DNA of 64,000 bases from an uncultured Kordiimonas sp. (GTDB lineage Bacteria; Pseudomonadota; Alphaproteobacteria; Sphingomonadales; Kordiimonadaceae): NCBI GenBank assembly GCA_947503575.1, contig CANNDZ010000001.1, positions 2,253,672-2,317,671 on the forward strand, written 5' to 3'. Shown here one piece after another: positions 8,017-17,532 of the stretch. The notes under the pieces are model-generated. The model saw nothing but the letters and a program-made list of their open reading frames with translations. It ran no database searches and was not told the origin of the DNA. A program made the translations under genes and the position numbers. How positions within the stretch are numbered: position 1 is the first letter of the stretch; every line of letters begins with the position of its first letter.

Positions 8017-8355
8017 ATGCGCGTAAGCGGCCTTCCGCCAAGCATCACCACTGGTGCTATGTCACCCGAACAGAAAACGGCCCTGGCAGGGCTGACAGCC
8101 GCAACGTCTAAAACCGCAAAAACACTCTTCGCGACAGAGTTGGCCAAGACCTTCGCCAATCAAGGCAAAAGTGACACCTATACTCCCCAAGTAACCACAT
8201 CTGTTGCGACTAACACTCGACCAAGTGTTTTCATGCCGGCGGTAGCTTCAGCAAGTCTGCCAACCAATCCAACAACCTCTACGAGCAGCAGCCGGTCAGC
8301 ACCAAATCGACGTCAGCGCCGGAAAAACAACACCTCCACTGCGCAAAAGCTCTAA
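8017..8355 (+). CDS. Small unknown protein at the end of the flgI operon
   Basis: I do not recognise this 112-residue product. It begins MRVSGLPPS one base after the FlgN-like stop, so it is probably translated by coupling. The N-terminal half is rich in Thr, Ala and Lys with a possible helix near residues 18-45 (ALAGLTAATSKTAKTLF); the C-terminal half is a disordered Ser/Thr/Pro/Asn-rich tail ending in a basic RRQRRKNN stretch. Composition is similar to exported flagellar substrates or low-complexity adaptors. It may be a poorly conserved flagellar protein, but function is unknown. Confidence 0.55.
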   Translation: MRVSGLPPSITTGAMSPEQKTALAGLTAATSKTAKTLFATELAKTFANQGKSDTYTPQVTTSVATNTRPSVFMPAVASASLPTNPTTSTSSSRSAPNRRQRRKNNTSTAQKL

Positions 8356-8543
8356 AAATTCAATTCCAACAACATTTGCTATCCCAAGCAATGGCACGAC
8401 AAGCGACCAGCCATCGGCAGAAGTTGCACCCTTTTCAGTTTTACAGCGCAAAACATAGGATGAATCTTTTGCCTCACAAATTGCCACTAACCCAAAGTAT
8501 ATTTTTTTTATATATATTTCAGTAGTTTATGGCGAATAAAAAC

Positions 8544-8559
8544 TGGCACACCAATTGCT
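8544..8559 (+). promoter_or_regulatory. Sigma-54 promoter of the first flagellin
   Basis: TGGCACACCAATTGCT is a perfect match to TGGCAC-N5-TTGCW. It is 75 bases before the flagellin start. A CGGCAGA motif lies 129 bases upstream at 8415, and a CCGGTTAACCGG palindrome (8574-8585) lies at the predicted start of transcription. Confidence 0.88.
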
Positions 8560-8618
8560 AACATAGGGACAAGCCGGTTAACCGGTGCATTTAGAAACGT
8601 CATAACAGGAGAGGTTAA

Positions 8619-9449
8619 ATGGCCTTTTCAATTAATGTAAACGCCAGTGCACTGAGTGCATTGCGGAACTTGAATCAAACAAGTGCAGACCTGCAGGATA
8701 CTCAAACCAAGATCAATACTGGTTTGAGAATTTCATCTGCAAAAGATAATGCTGCTGTCTTTTCAATCGCGCAAAAGTTGCGTAGTGATCTTCGTGGTTT
8801 GTCTGCTGTTACACAGTCTCTGGATCGTGGCATATCCACAGTGGATGTTGCCCTCGCCGCAGCAAGTGCTGTCTCGGATCTACTTCTTGAGATGAAAGAG
8901 AAGGCTGTTGCTGCCGCAGATCAGGGCTTGGACTCCATCAGTCGTAATGCGCTAAGCCAGGACTTTGAATCCCTGCGCGACCAAATCACGTCTGTTGTCA
9001 GTAACGCAGAATTCAACGGCACCAATCTGATCGATGGCGGTGACGATGCTATTGTGGCGATCACGAACGCCGACGCAACGCAAACGCTAACTGTCGAGCA
9101 CCAGCAACTCACGCTGAGCAGCTCCAATATACCGATCACGTCAAACCAAACAATTTCCACTCAGGATTCAGCTTCTGCGGCGGTGACAGACATCACCAAT
9201 GCCATTAACAATCTGAACTCTGCGCTGACCAAGTTGGGTTCCGGTTCCACCGCGCTTGAACAAAGCCGCAACTTTACCGGCCAGCTACAGGATGTGATTG
9301 AGGTGGGGATCGGTAACCTCGTCGATGCCGACCTCGCGAAAGAAAGTGCCAACTTACAGGCCTTGCAGGTCAAGCAACAGCTTGGCATTCAGGCACTGTC
9401 CATCGCGAACCAGTCGCCGCAGTCAATCCTCTCGCTCTTCCAGGGCTAG
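8619..9449 (+). CDS. Flagellin (first copy, distal from flbT)
   Basis: This 276-residue flagellin forms filament subunits. It has the conserved N-terminal D0/D1 helices (MAFSINVNASALSALRNLNQ, INTGLRISSAKDNAAVFSIAQKLR), a short variable centre of about 90 residues with no D2/D3 domains, and the C-terminal D1/D0 part ending in QLGIQALSIANQSPQSILSLF. Short flagellins of this length are normal in alphaproteobacteria. It diverges most from the three other copies in the window. GGAGAGG precedes the ATG. It has its own sigma-54 promoter and terminator, so it is a monocistronic unit, and its leader lacks the hairpins seen before the other three. Confidence 0.96.
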   Translation: MAFSINVNASALSALRNLNQTSADLQDTQTKINTGLRISSAKDNAAVFSIAQKLRSDLRGLSAVTQSLDRGISTVDVALAAASAVSDLLLEMKEKAVAAADQGLDSISRNALSQDFESLRDQITSVVSNAEFNGTNLIDGGDDAIVAITNADATQTLTVEHQQLTLSSSNIPITSNQTISTQDSASAAVTDITNAINNLNSALTKLGSGSTALEQSRNFTGQLQDVIEVGIGNLVDADLAKESANLQALQVKQQLGIQALSIANQSPQSILSLFQG

Positions 9450-9482
9450 CGGCCTAAAGTCAAGTTATGATGTTTCTGCCCT

Positions 9483-9527
9483 TGATCCCGCACCAACAGG
9501 TGCCGGGGTCAGGGGTTTTTCTTTTTT
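9483..9527 (+). terminator. Terminator of the first flagellin gene
   Basis: A hairpin pairs TGATCCCGCACC with GGTGCCGGGGTCA and is followed by a T-rich run. It lies 33 bases after the flagellin stop. Confidence 0.78.
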
Positions 9528-9657
9528 GTGGGGTTATCAGGCGGGATAAGGAACTTGGGTGATGCGATGCTGTTCCTGCTGCAAGCCAACATCCTAGTGC
9601 CCCAGAACCCCAGAATCCGAGACCAAGAAGTCATCAGGTCTAATCAAGGCTAGCGCT

Positions 9658-10860
9658 TTAATCGTTCAAGCAATCTGCCAATGCTTCAACAACGCGCTCT
9701 ACATCTTCTTCGGTCATGGAGGGGAAAATGGGTAAGCTCAGCACACTTTGGTAGTAGCGTTCCGCACCCGGTAGATGTTGCCGACCATAGCGCTCAACAT
9801 AATAGGGTTGGTTTGATACAGGGGCATAGTGAACCTGCGTACCTATTCCACGGTCCATCAACAGCTTCATAACGCAAGCGCGGTCTTTACCAACCACATC
9901 GAAGTCAATCAAAACGGGATACAGGTGCCATGCCGACTGGCAGTCCACTGACCGGCGAACCGGTTGCAGGCGATTGCTCAACCGCTCCAGTCTATCATCA
10001 TATAAAGTCGCAATGATGCGCCTGCGCTGAACAAAGTCATCCAGTTTTGCAAGCTGGCTGAGGCCAAGAGCACACTGGATGTCTGTGGCCCGGTAATTAT
10101 AGGCCAACATTTGCATTTCATAGTACCAGGGGTTTGTACCGCCATCAGCGGCAGTGCCTGCGCTGGCATCCGCCCATTGTGCAGGATCTTTTTCCATGGC
10201 ATGGCCGCGTAATTGGCGCATCATATGGGCTTTTTCTGACGAGTTACTGGTAACAACGCCCCCTTCACCCATAGCAATGGACTTGACCGGATGCAGAGAA
10301 AACGTTCCATAAGCCTCAAAGGCACCATCACCCGGCTTGCCACCCTCAGTGTAATCTGCGCCCAGCGCATGGCAACAATCTGCAATTATCGTTAGTTCGT
10401 TTTCACATGCGAAGGTCGCTATCGAAGCCATATGTTCTGACTGACCATTCATATGGACCGGCAAAACCGCCTTGACCTTGCCCTGCGCTCTCTTTTGCGC
10501 ATCGGCAAGTGTTTCAGGGGTCATCAATCCCGTTTGGGGATCAACGTCCGCAAAACAGACTTCCGCACCGGTCATACGAACCGCGTTCGCTGTGGCAAGA
10601 AATGTAATTGCCGGGACGATTGCTACATCGCCCTCTCCCAACCCGGCCGCGAGGCAGGCCAAGTGCAAAGCAGCTGTACCGTTAGCGCAAACGACAGCTT
10701 CTTTAGCACCAATTTTCTGGGCAAATGCGGTTTCAAACGCCTCTACTTTAGGGCCGGCTGTCAAAGGCCCATTTTGCAGCACATCGACGACAGCGGCAAT
10801 ATCGGCATCATCAATAAAGTGCCGTCCATACGGTAGGAAGTTATCCGCCAAGACTATCAC
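9658..10860 (-). CDS. pseC: PseC-type UDP-sugar 4-aminotransferase
   Basis: This pyridoxal-phosphate enzyme of the DegT/DnrJ/EryC1/StrS family is predicted to aminate the 4-keto sugar made by PseB, giving UDP-4-amino-4,6-dideoxy-N-acetyl-altrosamine. The 400-residue product opens with the PseC-like FLPYGRHFIDDADI and NGPLTAGPKVEAFE, has the cofactor-contacting ADCCHALGA (Asp161), and the Schiff-base lysine in FSLHPVKSIAMGEGG (Lys193). It begins with GTG overlapping the pseB stop by four bases. It is the last gene of the leftward glycosylation block. Confidence 0.88.
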   Translation of the reverse strand: MIVLADNFLPYGRHFIDDADIAAVVDVLQNGPLTAGPKVEAFETAFAQKIGAKEAVVCANGTAALHLACLAAGLGEGDVAIVPAITFLATANAVRMTGAEVCFADVDPQTGLMTPETLADAQKRAQGKVKAVLPVHMNGQSEHMASIATFACENELTIIADCCHALGADYTEGGKPGDGAFEAYGTFSLHPVKSIAMGEGGVVTSNSSEKAHMMRQLRGHAMEKDPAQWADASAGTAADGGTNPWYYEMQMLAYNYRATDIQCALGLSQLAKLDDFVQRRRIIATLYDDRLERLSNRLQPVRRSVDCQSAWHLYPVLIDFDVVGKDRACVMKLLMDRGIGTQVHYAPVSNQPYYVERYGRQHLPGAERYYQSVLSLPIFPSMTEEDVERVVEALADCLND

Positions 10861-11894
10861 TCACCTTCATAAGGAATAGACTTCAATGTCTCGCGCAAGT
10901 CGTCGACGGTCATCCACCAATCGTTTTGATCGCTTGTATATTCAAACCCCTCGCTGACCAGTGGGTAGCCACCATCTTCGTCGGTCGGCCCCGACCAAAA
11001 ATTCCATTCCGGCTCAATAATATACCGGTCCCCTGTGTCACGGGTTGTCGGTGCATTATGTTCGGTTATCATCAATTCATGCAGCTTTTCACCCGGGCGA
11101 ATGCCAACAATCTTGGTGGCAACGTCCGGTGCCAGTGCTTCAACCAAGTCGGTAATCCGCATTGATGGAATTTTAGGAACAAAAATTTCACCGCCCTGCA
11201 TTGTATCAATACAGGTAATGGTAAAGGCGACTGCCTGCTCCAGTGTAATCCAAAAACGGGTCATTCGGTCATCTGTAACGGGTAATTCTGTGGCACCCTC
11301 TTTCAGTAATTTTCTGAAGAAAGGTATAACACTACCGCGCGACCCCAGCACATTGCCATACCTCACAACAGAAAAACGTGTTTTTGTGCCTGCCGCCAAG
11401 GCGTTTGCGGCAACAAAAATTTTATCTGATGCTAGTTTGCTCGCACCGTATAGATTGATTGGGTTAACAGCTTTATCGGTGGACAAAGCAATCACTTTGG
11501 AAACGTCGGCACGTATAGCCGCCTGGACCACATTTTCAGCGCCTATAACGTTAGTCCGGATACATTCAAACGGGTTATATTCCGCCAGCGGTACCTGTTT
11601 TTGCGCCGCCGCATGGATAACAACATCAATACCCCGCATTGCCATCACTGTGCGGTCCAAATCGCGCACGTCCCCAACAAAAAAGCGTACTTTGCGAAGC
11701 TGTTCTTCTGTTAGGCTACTTTGCAGCAGAAAATGATTATATTCCCCCCGCGCAAACACACTGACACGCTTGGGGTTGTGATGCTCCAGCAACTGCTTCA
11801 GCATCTGCTTGCCAAATGACCCGGTCCCCCCTGTGATCAGGATTGACTTGCCTTCCAGTACAACTTGACTGCCGTCGAATACGGGCTGCGTCAT
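10857..11894 (-). CDS. pseB: PseB-type UDP-GlcNAc 4,6-dehydratase (inverting)
   Basis: A short-chain dehydrogenase that converts UDP-N-acetylglucosamine to the 4-keto-6-deoxy sugar, the first step to pseudaminic-type acids. The 345-residue protein has the nucleotide-binding TGGTGSFG (residues 21-28), Asp140 and Lys141 in STDKAVNP, and Tyr149/Lys153 in YGASK, the catalytic set of this family. Length suits PseB rather than the larger membrane-bound PglF type. CAGGAGGACAG is a strong ribosome binding site, so this gene can be translated independently of the GH57-like gene 156 bases upstream. It overlaps pseC. Confidence 0.92.
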   Translation of the reverse strand: MTQPVFDGSQVVLEGKSILITGGTGSFGKQMLKQLLEHHNPKRVSVFARGEYNHFLLQSSLTEEQLRKVRFFVGDVRDLDRTVMAMRGIDVVIHAAAQKQVPLAEYNPFECIRTNVIGAENVVQAAIRADVSKVIALSTDKAVNPINLYGASKLASDKIFVAANALAAGTKTRFSVVRYGNVLGSRGSVIPFFRKLLKEGATELPVTDDRMTRFWITLEQAVAFTITCIDTMQGGEIFVPKIPSMRITDLVEALAPDVATKIVGIRPGEKLHELMITEHNAPTTRDTGDRYIIEPEWNFWSGPTDEDGGYPLVSEGFEYTSDQNDWWMTVDDLRETLKSIPYEGE

Positions 11895-12050
11895 AATACC
11901 TGTCCTCCTGAGAGCCTAGTGTTTGAGTACCTGGTTCCATATGCGATGATAGTTTCAATCGCTGTGCAATGTCTGTAACAAGAACCGTACCATTTTCAGG
12001 ATGAATGGCAAAGAATTCTGCAATCGTAACCAGTTAGCCCAATATGCGGT

Positions 12051-14030
12051 CTATCGCTCCAATGCGATGGAATAACGTATGCGCAAAGGTTCAATGGCGG
12101 ATGAAAGGCTATCGGGCGCTTTTCTTGCCGTTTCATCAGTCTCTCGTAAACTGATCAATCCACGCACAAAAAAACTGTCTTTGACCGGCTGACACGACAC
12201 CATACCAACACCGGCGGCGTCGGAACGTTTCATGGTCAAACGAATGCGATGCTGATCGTCACCAAGGACAAGGTCATCGCTCGTCATCCCAAGCGCCATA
12301 GACCCTGACACAAGCTTGCTGACCGGCTTGCCATGATCAAAGCTGGCAAGCTGACCGTTGTGCCAAAGTGCATGTTTTTCGTCGCTCTCTCCGCCATTAT
12401 GGCAAGCAAAATACAATGACCGCGCATCGAAGGCGCGCGGGTTTAGCATTACGTGTCCAAGCCGAAGTGACCCCCAAAGCTCCCGTCCCCAACCAAATTT
12501 ATATTGGACGATAAGGGTATGCGTTTCTTTGTTAAACTCGATAGACTTTTCAAGCGGACCCATTGCTGTTTGTATTTCTGCTGATACGACAATGACTTTT
12601 TTAAAAGAGTCGTGACTGATTGAAGGCATGCAACGGCTGAGATCAGAAACTTTGGCGGCGTCAGATGGCTCAAAAACCAAATGTCCTGAGTAAAAATCAG
12701 CACCATATTCAATGTTGTCGAAATAGCCATGTGCCAGCGTGCCAATCAGACTGTTGCTCATTGGCGCACCCGCAATCGCGCTTTTGTACTGTCCGAAACC
12801 AAAGGCTTGTATAGCCATGCCTCGGTAGCAATTGAGGACCAGATGCCCGGTGCCGGTTTGCAAAATCAGATAACGGCCATCATTGTCCACTCTCACATCA
12901 TCGGGGATATCGACAATCAGGTCAGGTTGGCTTTCCACGACTGACTTTGTGTCTGTGAGAAGATCGAATGACTTTTGCAACTTCGCCCAGCGTTTGGTGG
13001 TGATGTGGGTGCGAAAATCACTGGCCCAAGCATGAAGCAATGTGCGCCAATCTTGGTCTGAGAAATCCCCTGTTAGCAAAAGTTTTTCGTATAATCGCCA
13101 GCAATGCGTGTTCAGTTTCAGGTCGCTTTGCCCTGTTACCGCCCAGCGCAAAAGATTGTATTTGCGCTGTTTTTTGACTGTTACAGGGGCAGCGGCGGTT
13201 TCAATCACCAACGGTTCGCTGGCTTTATCAAGCATTTTCAACGCTTCGCTAGGCAGTGCCAACCGGGGCACATTACTGTTACTAACAGCCTGCAGTAAAA
13301 GGCGAATTCTCTCATACTCCATCATGCTGCCAAGATCGGCTTCGCTGGAAAAACGCCCGGGTCGATAATCAAATACTTCCGCGTCGCTGGTGTATAGGGG
13401 CAGCGCGAGCACATTTTTTTCAACTTGTAGCGCCAAAAACTCAAAATACTCACCAGCGCTGAGTTCCCCGTGTGCATAACGCTGGAATTTCTGGAAGCTG
13501 ATCGCATCAGACCAGATAACCGGCATGACGGTGTCGCCCCCTTTGATAAAATGCGGGTGCGCCGCCAGGTCAGATGGCCATTCGGGATGATGGCTCGCCG
13601 CTTCGGCCCAGTCCATCATCACGGCCTTATAGCCAGCTTCTTTATAAAGCGGCAAAAGACCGGGCGCATAGGCCTGCTCGTTAATCAACGCCAATGTCGG
13701 GTGAATACCCAGCAAGCGCTTATAATCCATCATGCCCAACCGCAGGTTTTGCCGGGTAGCCTCCGGGGCGACAAGGGGGCCGATAATCTGGAAAGCGCCG
13801 CTGCCGACAAACTCAACGTGACCAGCGGCTATAAGGGCCCTTAGCTTTTCTATCCAGTCCGGTGCCAGACTATTGATCGCATCCAGGGTGTAACCTGTTG
13901 CCTCGATACCAACAGGGAAATCCTCCGCCAGCCGTAAAATCGGCCAGTAGCAGTGTTCGATAACAGCGGATCTTTGTTCTTCCTCAATTGCGGAAAAAGC
14001 CATGTTGAGATGGAACACTGTATAGGCCAT
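12051..14030 (-). CDS. Glycoside hydrolase family 57-like protein
   Basis: The product (659 residues from ATG 14030) resembles GH57 enzymes, (beta/alpha)7-barrel glycosidases and transglycosylases. The likely nucleophile is Glu118 in ALINEQAYAPGL, and the likely acid/base is Asp216 in TSDAEVFDYRPG; both fit GH57 motifs 3 and 4. The usual N-terminal His motif is reduced to FHLN. The C-terminal half is beta-rich and unlike characterised amylases. An upstream TTG at 14099 would overlap the preceding gene. It sits inside the nonulosonic-acid block, so its substrate may be the sugar or glycan made there; this is inference. The protein is intracellular, with no signal peptide. Confidence 0.68.
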   Translation of the reverse strand: MAYTVFHLNMAFSAIEEEQRSAVIEHCYWPILRLAEDFPVGIEATGYTLDAINSLAPDWIEKLRALIAAGHVEFVGSGAFQIIGPLVAPEATRQNLRLGMMDYKRLLGIHPTLALINEQAYAPGLLPLYKEAGYKAVMMDWAEAASHHPEWPSDLAAHPHFIKGGDTVMPVIWSDAISFQKFQRYAHGELSAGEYFEFLALQVEKNVLALPLYTSDAEVFDYRPGRFSSEADLGSMMEYERIRLLLQAVSNSNVPRLALPSEALKMLDKASEPLVIETAAAPVTVKKQRKYNLLRWAVTGQSDLKLNTHCWRLYEKLLLTGDFSDQDWRTLLHAWASDFRTHITTKRWAKLQKSFDLLTDTKSVVESQPDLIVDIPDDVRVDNDGRYLILQTGTGHLVLNCYRGMAIQAFGFGQYKSAIAGAPMSNSLIGTLAHGYFDNIEYGADFYSGHLVFEPSDAAKVSDLSRCMPSISHDSFKKVIVVSAEIQTAMGPLEKSIEFNKETHTLIVQYKFGWGRELWGSLRLGHVMLNPRAFDARSLYFACHNGGESDEKHALWHNGQLASFDHGKPVSKLVSGSMALGMTSDDLVLGDDQHRIRLTMKRSDAAGVGMVSCQPVKDSFFVRGLISLRETDETARKAPDSLSSAIEPLRIRYSIALER

Positions 14031-14070
14031 CGGCCTGTTGCCGGATGACGTGTGCCCCGATGTATCGGTT

Positions 14071-15225
14071 TCAACTGCTTCGGTTTGCCTTGAGGACAAT
14101 CTTGCTACTCGACTTTAGGGACTGTTGCACAACAGAGAGAACATATTCAGTTTTGACCGCCTCTGACAAGGTTGGTAGTTCATTGCTTTCAGGCCAGTCC
14201 GCGCCAGTCTGCACCAAATCCAGAAAATACTTTACGCTGTCATACCCATAACCGGTAAAACGACGATGTCCCATGATGTCGCTTGTTTCACAGAAAAAGT
14301 AGGGGTTGACCTCTGCAACGCCCTTATCACCCCAAGCCTGAACACCGCGTCTGGTTTGATCAAGTTCGACTAGACCGGCTTCAAACTGTACTTTCAGGGT
14401 TTGCAGGCTTTTGGCGGGGGACCCCAAAGGATTAAACCATCCCACATTCATGGGGCAATGCAGCGGGCCATTGCTGGTTTGGAAGGCAAGGTTCGCGAGC
14501 ACACCGTCAAATTGCCCCGTTTCCTGAAACACTTTGCCGCACAAGGGTGTTGCATCAACGGATGTGAGTACCGCTTCTGGGTACAAAAAGAATATCTGAT
14601 CAACATAATGGCAGCCGATGTAGGTGAAAACGTCGACATCAGCAGTCCAGCTAAACACGTCAATAGGCAAGTCACGGGGCTGATGATAGTCGACCGAATA
14701 GGCAAGCATTCGGCCCATCTCAGCCTGCTTCACCTGATGTTTTAACAGTCGGTTGGATGTGTCAAAACGCTTGTGGTAGTCAACCCAGACTTTGCCACCA
14801 GTTTCTTTGGTTATTTCAGCTAGTTTTTGAGCCTCTGGCCAGTTTCCAGTCAATGGCTTGACAATCCACACCGGCACACCGGCCTGCATTGCATGAATGG
14901 CATACTCTGCATGTAACTGATCAGGCACCGCGATAAAACAGGCATCAGGGGTTTGTTTTTCCAAAATAGTACGCGCTTCCGACGAACTTACCAGCGTGAC
15001 ATTAACCAATGCATCGGGCACGCCCAAATCACTAAGAATGCTAGTGATTTCCGCCTGTTTTTTTTCTTTCGTTTTAGGGTTGTCAAACGACAGAGTTACG
15101 TGATGCGCAGTGCCATTATTAGAGACTTCATCGACTAACCATTGCACTACAGAACGCAACACTACACCTGGACCATATTGATCCCCGAGCACATAGGAGC
15201 CTGAACCTATTATCAGGATATTCAT
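14071..15225 (-). CDS. Gfo/Idh/MocA family oxidoreductase
   Basis: A 384-residue NAD(P)-dependent sugar dehydrogenase-like protein. The N-terminal Rossmann fold starts MNILIIGSGSYVLG; the family markers CFIAVPDQLHAEYA and VWIVKPLTGN (the KP lysine contacts substrate and cofactor) are near residues 95-130, followed by GGKVWVDYHKRFD. It probably oxidises or reduces a sugar intermediate. Its start ATGA overlaps the stop of the ATP-grasp gene, so the two are coupled and may act in succession. Confidence 0.75.
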   Translation of the reverse strand: MNILIIGSGSYVLGDQYGPGVVLRSVVQWLVDEVSNNGTAHHVTLSFDNPKTKEKKQAEITSILSDLGVPDALVNVTLVSSSEARTILEKQTPDACFIAVPDQLHAEYAIHAMQAGVPVWIVKPLTGNWPEAQKLAEITKETGGKVWVDYHKRFDTSNRLLKHQVKQAEMGRMLAYSVDYHQPRDLPIDVFSWTADVDVFTYIGCHYVDQIFFLYPEAVLTSVDATPLCGKVFQETGQFDGVLANLAFQTSNGPLHCPMNVGWFNPLGSPAKSLQTLKVQFEAGLVELDQTRRGVQAWGDKGVAEVNPYFFCETSDIMGHRRFTGYGYDSVKYFLDLVQTGADWPESNELPTLSEAVKTEYVLSVVQQSLKSSSKIVLKANRSS

Positions 15226-16487
15226 CTGCCATCCTCCGCTATCAGGGCCGCAGCAATTTGTTCCACTTTCGCTCGTGCTAAGGCATCAGCCTCTGCCTGG
15301 GTTTCTGATGTACATATGACGTAGCCAAGTCTGTCACCATGACAGCGAATTTGCGGTGCTTTATCAAGAGTGTGAATATCTTCCCTGAACCAATAACCAA
15401 CAACAGACGGGTCGATAACTAACGATTGTATCTGTTTCATGCGCTTCAGTTTGGTACCGGGCGGGATTAACACGAACCTTTGGGACACTCCCACGTTCCT
15501 TGTTGGTTTAAGGTGATTGAGGTCAACATTCATATCCAATGCATGCTGAAGCAAGGGGTACAGGATGTTTACGCAGCTGCTTAATGGTACAACTGTGTCG
15601 CAAAACCGGCCGCCCGAGGTCCTTACCGCCATTTCCAATACGACCATTTCGCCCGAATTTGTGATGATAATGTCCCCTTTCAGCACGCCGTCTTCGATGC
15701 CAATGGCATTCCTGCATTGGTCGATCAGCTCTACAAGACTCGCTCGTGTCTCATCGGCTGCAGACCAAGGCATAGAATGGCCATCTTCAATCTGAAACGG
15801 CCACAGATTGGCCGTTGTGTCATAATGCCTGAGGGCGATAGAGGTAACCTCAAGAAGGCCCTTGAACACGACACTTTCAGTGCTGAGCTGCAAACCCTGT
15901 ACATATTCTTCAAGCTGAAAGCTTTGACCGCCAAACTCTGTGCGAGCTTCATAGTAGGTGCGCAATTCCTCCATGGATTCAACATATTGCACGCCGCGCG
16001 CACCGGCCAGGCGGGTTGGCTTTGCCATCATTGGGAATTTTATGGTTTCTGCTGCCCTGCTCCAGGCATCCCAGTCAGCACTGCTCTCAATGGCTGCAAA
16101 TTCTGGCACACGAATACCGGCTTCCATCAAACATGCAGACCGCTCGCTTTTCTCAGTGCCGCGTAATGCGATATCAACTGGTAAACCTGGCAGTCCAAAA
16201 TATTGCGCAACCATTGCAGCTTCGACCGCTAGTTCCGCTGCATGGACAAAAACAGCATCGATATTGGCCTCTTTAGCCTTCGCGATCAGTTCGTCAGAGT
16301 TTTTGATATTAACCTGGTAGAATTCATCTGCCTCATACGAACAGGCTGCATCTGTGTGCCCGTCAAAGACTATGACTTCCGCGCCAAGTTCCTTGGCAAT
16401 CCGAAGCGCGTACAACTGCTCAAAACCGCCGCCCAGCAACAGCAATCGCTTCTTTTTTTGTTCAGTATCAATCGTTGAAAGAGACAT
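15222..16487 (-). CDS. ATP-grasp ligase, carbamoyl-phosphate synthase-like
   Basis: A 421-residue ATP-grasp enzyme, which would join a carboxylate to an amine or hydroxyl through an acyl-phosphate. Visible features are an N-terminal Rossmann-like region (LLLLGGGFEQLYALRIAKELG), the ATP-grasp lysine segment FPMMAKPTRLAGARGVQ, the FQLEEYVQG hinge, and the metal-binding end VLEMAVRTSGG. I start it at ATG 16487, with GGAAT before it, overlapping the FkbM gene by 20 bases; a longer reading would bury it in that gene. Its place between sugar genes suggests it attaches an amino acid or acyl group to a sugar, which is inference. Confidence 0.72.
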   Translation of the reverse strand: MSLSTIDTEQKKKRLLLLGGGFEQLYALRIAKELGAEVIVFDGHTDAACSYEADEFYQVNIKNSDELIAKAKEANIDAVFVHAAELAVEAAMVAQYFGLPGLPVDIALRGTEKSERSACLMEAGIRVPEFAAIESSADWDAWSRAAETIKFPMMAKPTRLAGARGVQYVESMEELRTYYEARTEFGGQSFQLEEYVQGLQLSTESVVFKGLLEVTSIALRHYDTTANLWPFQIEDGHSMPWSAADETRASLVELIDQCRNAIGIEDGVLKGDIIITNSGEMVVLEMAVRTSGGRFCDTVVPLSSCVNILYPLLQHALDMNVDLNHLKPTRNVGVSQRFVLIPPGTKLKRMKQIQSLVIDPSVVGYWFREDIHTLDKAPQIRCHGDRLGYVICTSETQAEADALARAKVEQIAAALIAEDGR

Positions 16488-17529
16488 AATATTCCAGTTC
16501 ATACACGGCAAGCGGATGATGCCCAACGTGAATATTAACCCCAGTGAACCGCTGATACAGGAACTCTGCGATCTCGCGCGGATGATCGGCATGATGATAG
16601 GCGCTGATTGCAAGGTGCGGCCGGTTGTTGCGCAGCGTTTTTTCCGCACCCTCTAGAAAGTCCAATTCAAAGCCTTCAATATCAACCTTTATGAGGGAGA
16701 TATTGTCCAGCTCCAGATCATCCAGCGGATACACTTCGATCACCTCAACTTCACCGGGGGTGGTTGTTATGTCGTCGCTTATACGGCTGCGGCTGGACAC
16801 GCACTCGCGCGGTTGTTCGATGCTGGTACGTTCGGCCCCGATAGCAAGCTTGTGAGCTTCAATCGGTACAGCGCCATTTGATGAGGCAGCTGTTTGTGTC
16901 AGCAGTTTAAAATTTTCTTCAAAAGGTTCAAAGGCTACAACCTTGCTAAAATGCCCTGAGCTGGCGAATTCTTTCGACGTAACACCATCGTATGCGCCAA
17001 TGTCTAGCGCAGTGCCGCCTTCCTTCACCGTCGATAGCCACGGTTCATGGGCATACTGTTGCCGCATAGACGGCATGGATACCAAAGTAGCAAGATCACC
17101 CGTTGATTTAAACGACCGCCAACTCGACAAAAATCTTTTTTCTTCAACAGTTTGAAGCCCATCTGCAACCCGATCAAGCGTCGGGCAATGGACAAAATCA
17201 GCGCCATAAGTGGGCCAAAACATACCATCTAAAAAAGGAAAGATTCTTTGCGAAAAAATACGATTTTTTATAAGAAAAGTGGCAATTTCAGCCTGATATG
17301 CGGAAACAATAATAATGCCGCTATCATTATCGTTTTCCGTAAAAAGCGTTTCGGGCGAGATAACAGGAAATCCCAAAAATGCCGATTGCTGTTTTTGCGG
17401 GTCCCGGTCAATTACACCGCGGACTGTCTTGCCGTGTTTTTCCAAAAATTCGAGCGTGCCAACAGCAGCAGGTGTCGCCCCGTACAAGTAAAACGCCTGA
17501 TACTGCTGAAATCGCTCGACAAGTGTCAT
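16468..17529 (-). CDS. FkbM family methyltransferase
   Basis: A 353-residue S-adenosylmethionine-dependent O-methyltransferase. The catalytic half starts near residue 170 with GGTALDIGAYDGVTSKEFA (SAM motif I), then VVAFEPFEENF (acidic loop) and ISLIKVDIEGFELDFLEGA, the FkbM signature. The first 120 residues form a separate nucleotide-binding-like region (FYLYGATPAAVGTLEFLEK, VRGVIDRDP) seen in sugar-modifying methyltransferases. Likely role: methylation of the flagellar sugar. Three bases separate it from the upstream methyltransferase stop. Confidence 0.8.
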   Translation of the reverse strand: MTLVERFQQYQAFYLYGATPAAVGTLEFLEKHGKTVRGVIDRDPQKQQSAFLGFPVISPETLFTENDNDSGIIIVSAYQAEIATFLIKNRIFSQRIFPFLDGMFWPTYGADFVHCPTLDRVADGLQTVEEKRFLSSWRSFKSTGDLATLVSMPSMRQQYAHEPWLSTVKEGGTALDIGAYDGVTSKEFASSGHFSKVVAFEPFEENFKLLTQTAASSNGAVPIEAHKLAIGAERTSIEQPRECVSSRSRISDDITTTPGEVEVIEVYPLDDLELDNISLIKVDIEGFELDFLEGAEKTLRNNRPHLAISAYHHADHPREIAEFLYQRFTGVNIHVGHHPLAVYELEYYVSFND

Positions 17530-17532
17530 CTT

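Noticed and set aside
8574..8585. CCGGTTAACCGG palindrome as an attachment or phage site
   Set aside because: It lies at the predicted flagellin transcript start and no mobile element is near; a leader or operator feature is more likely.
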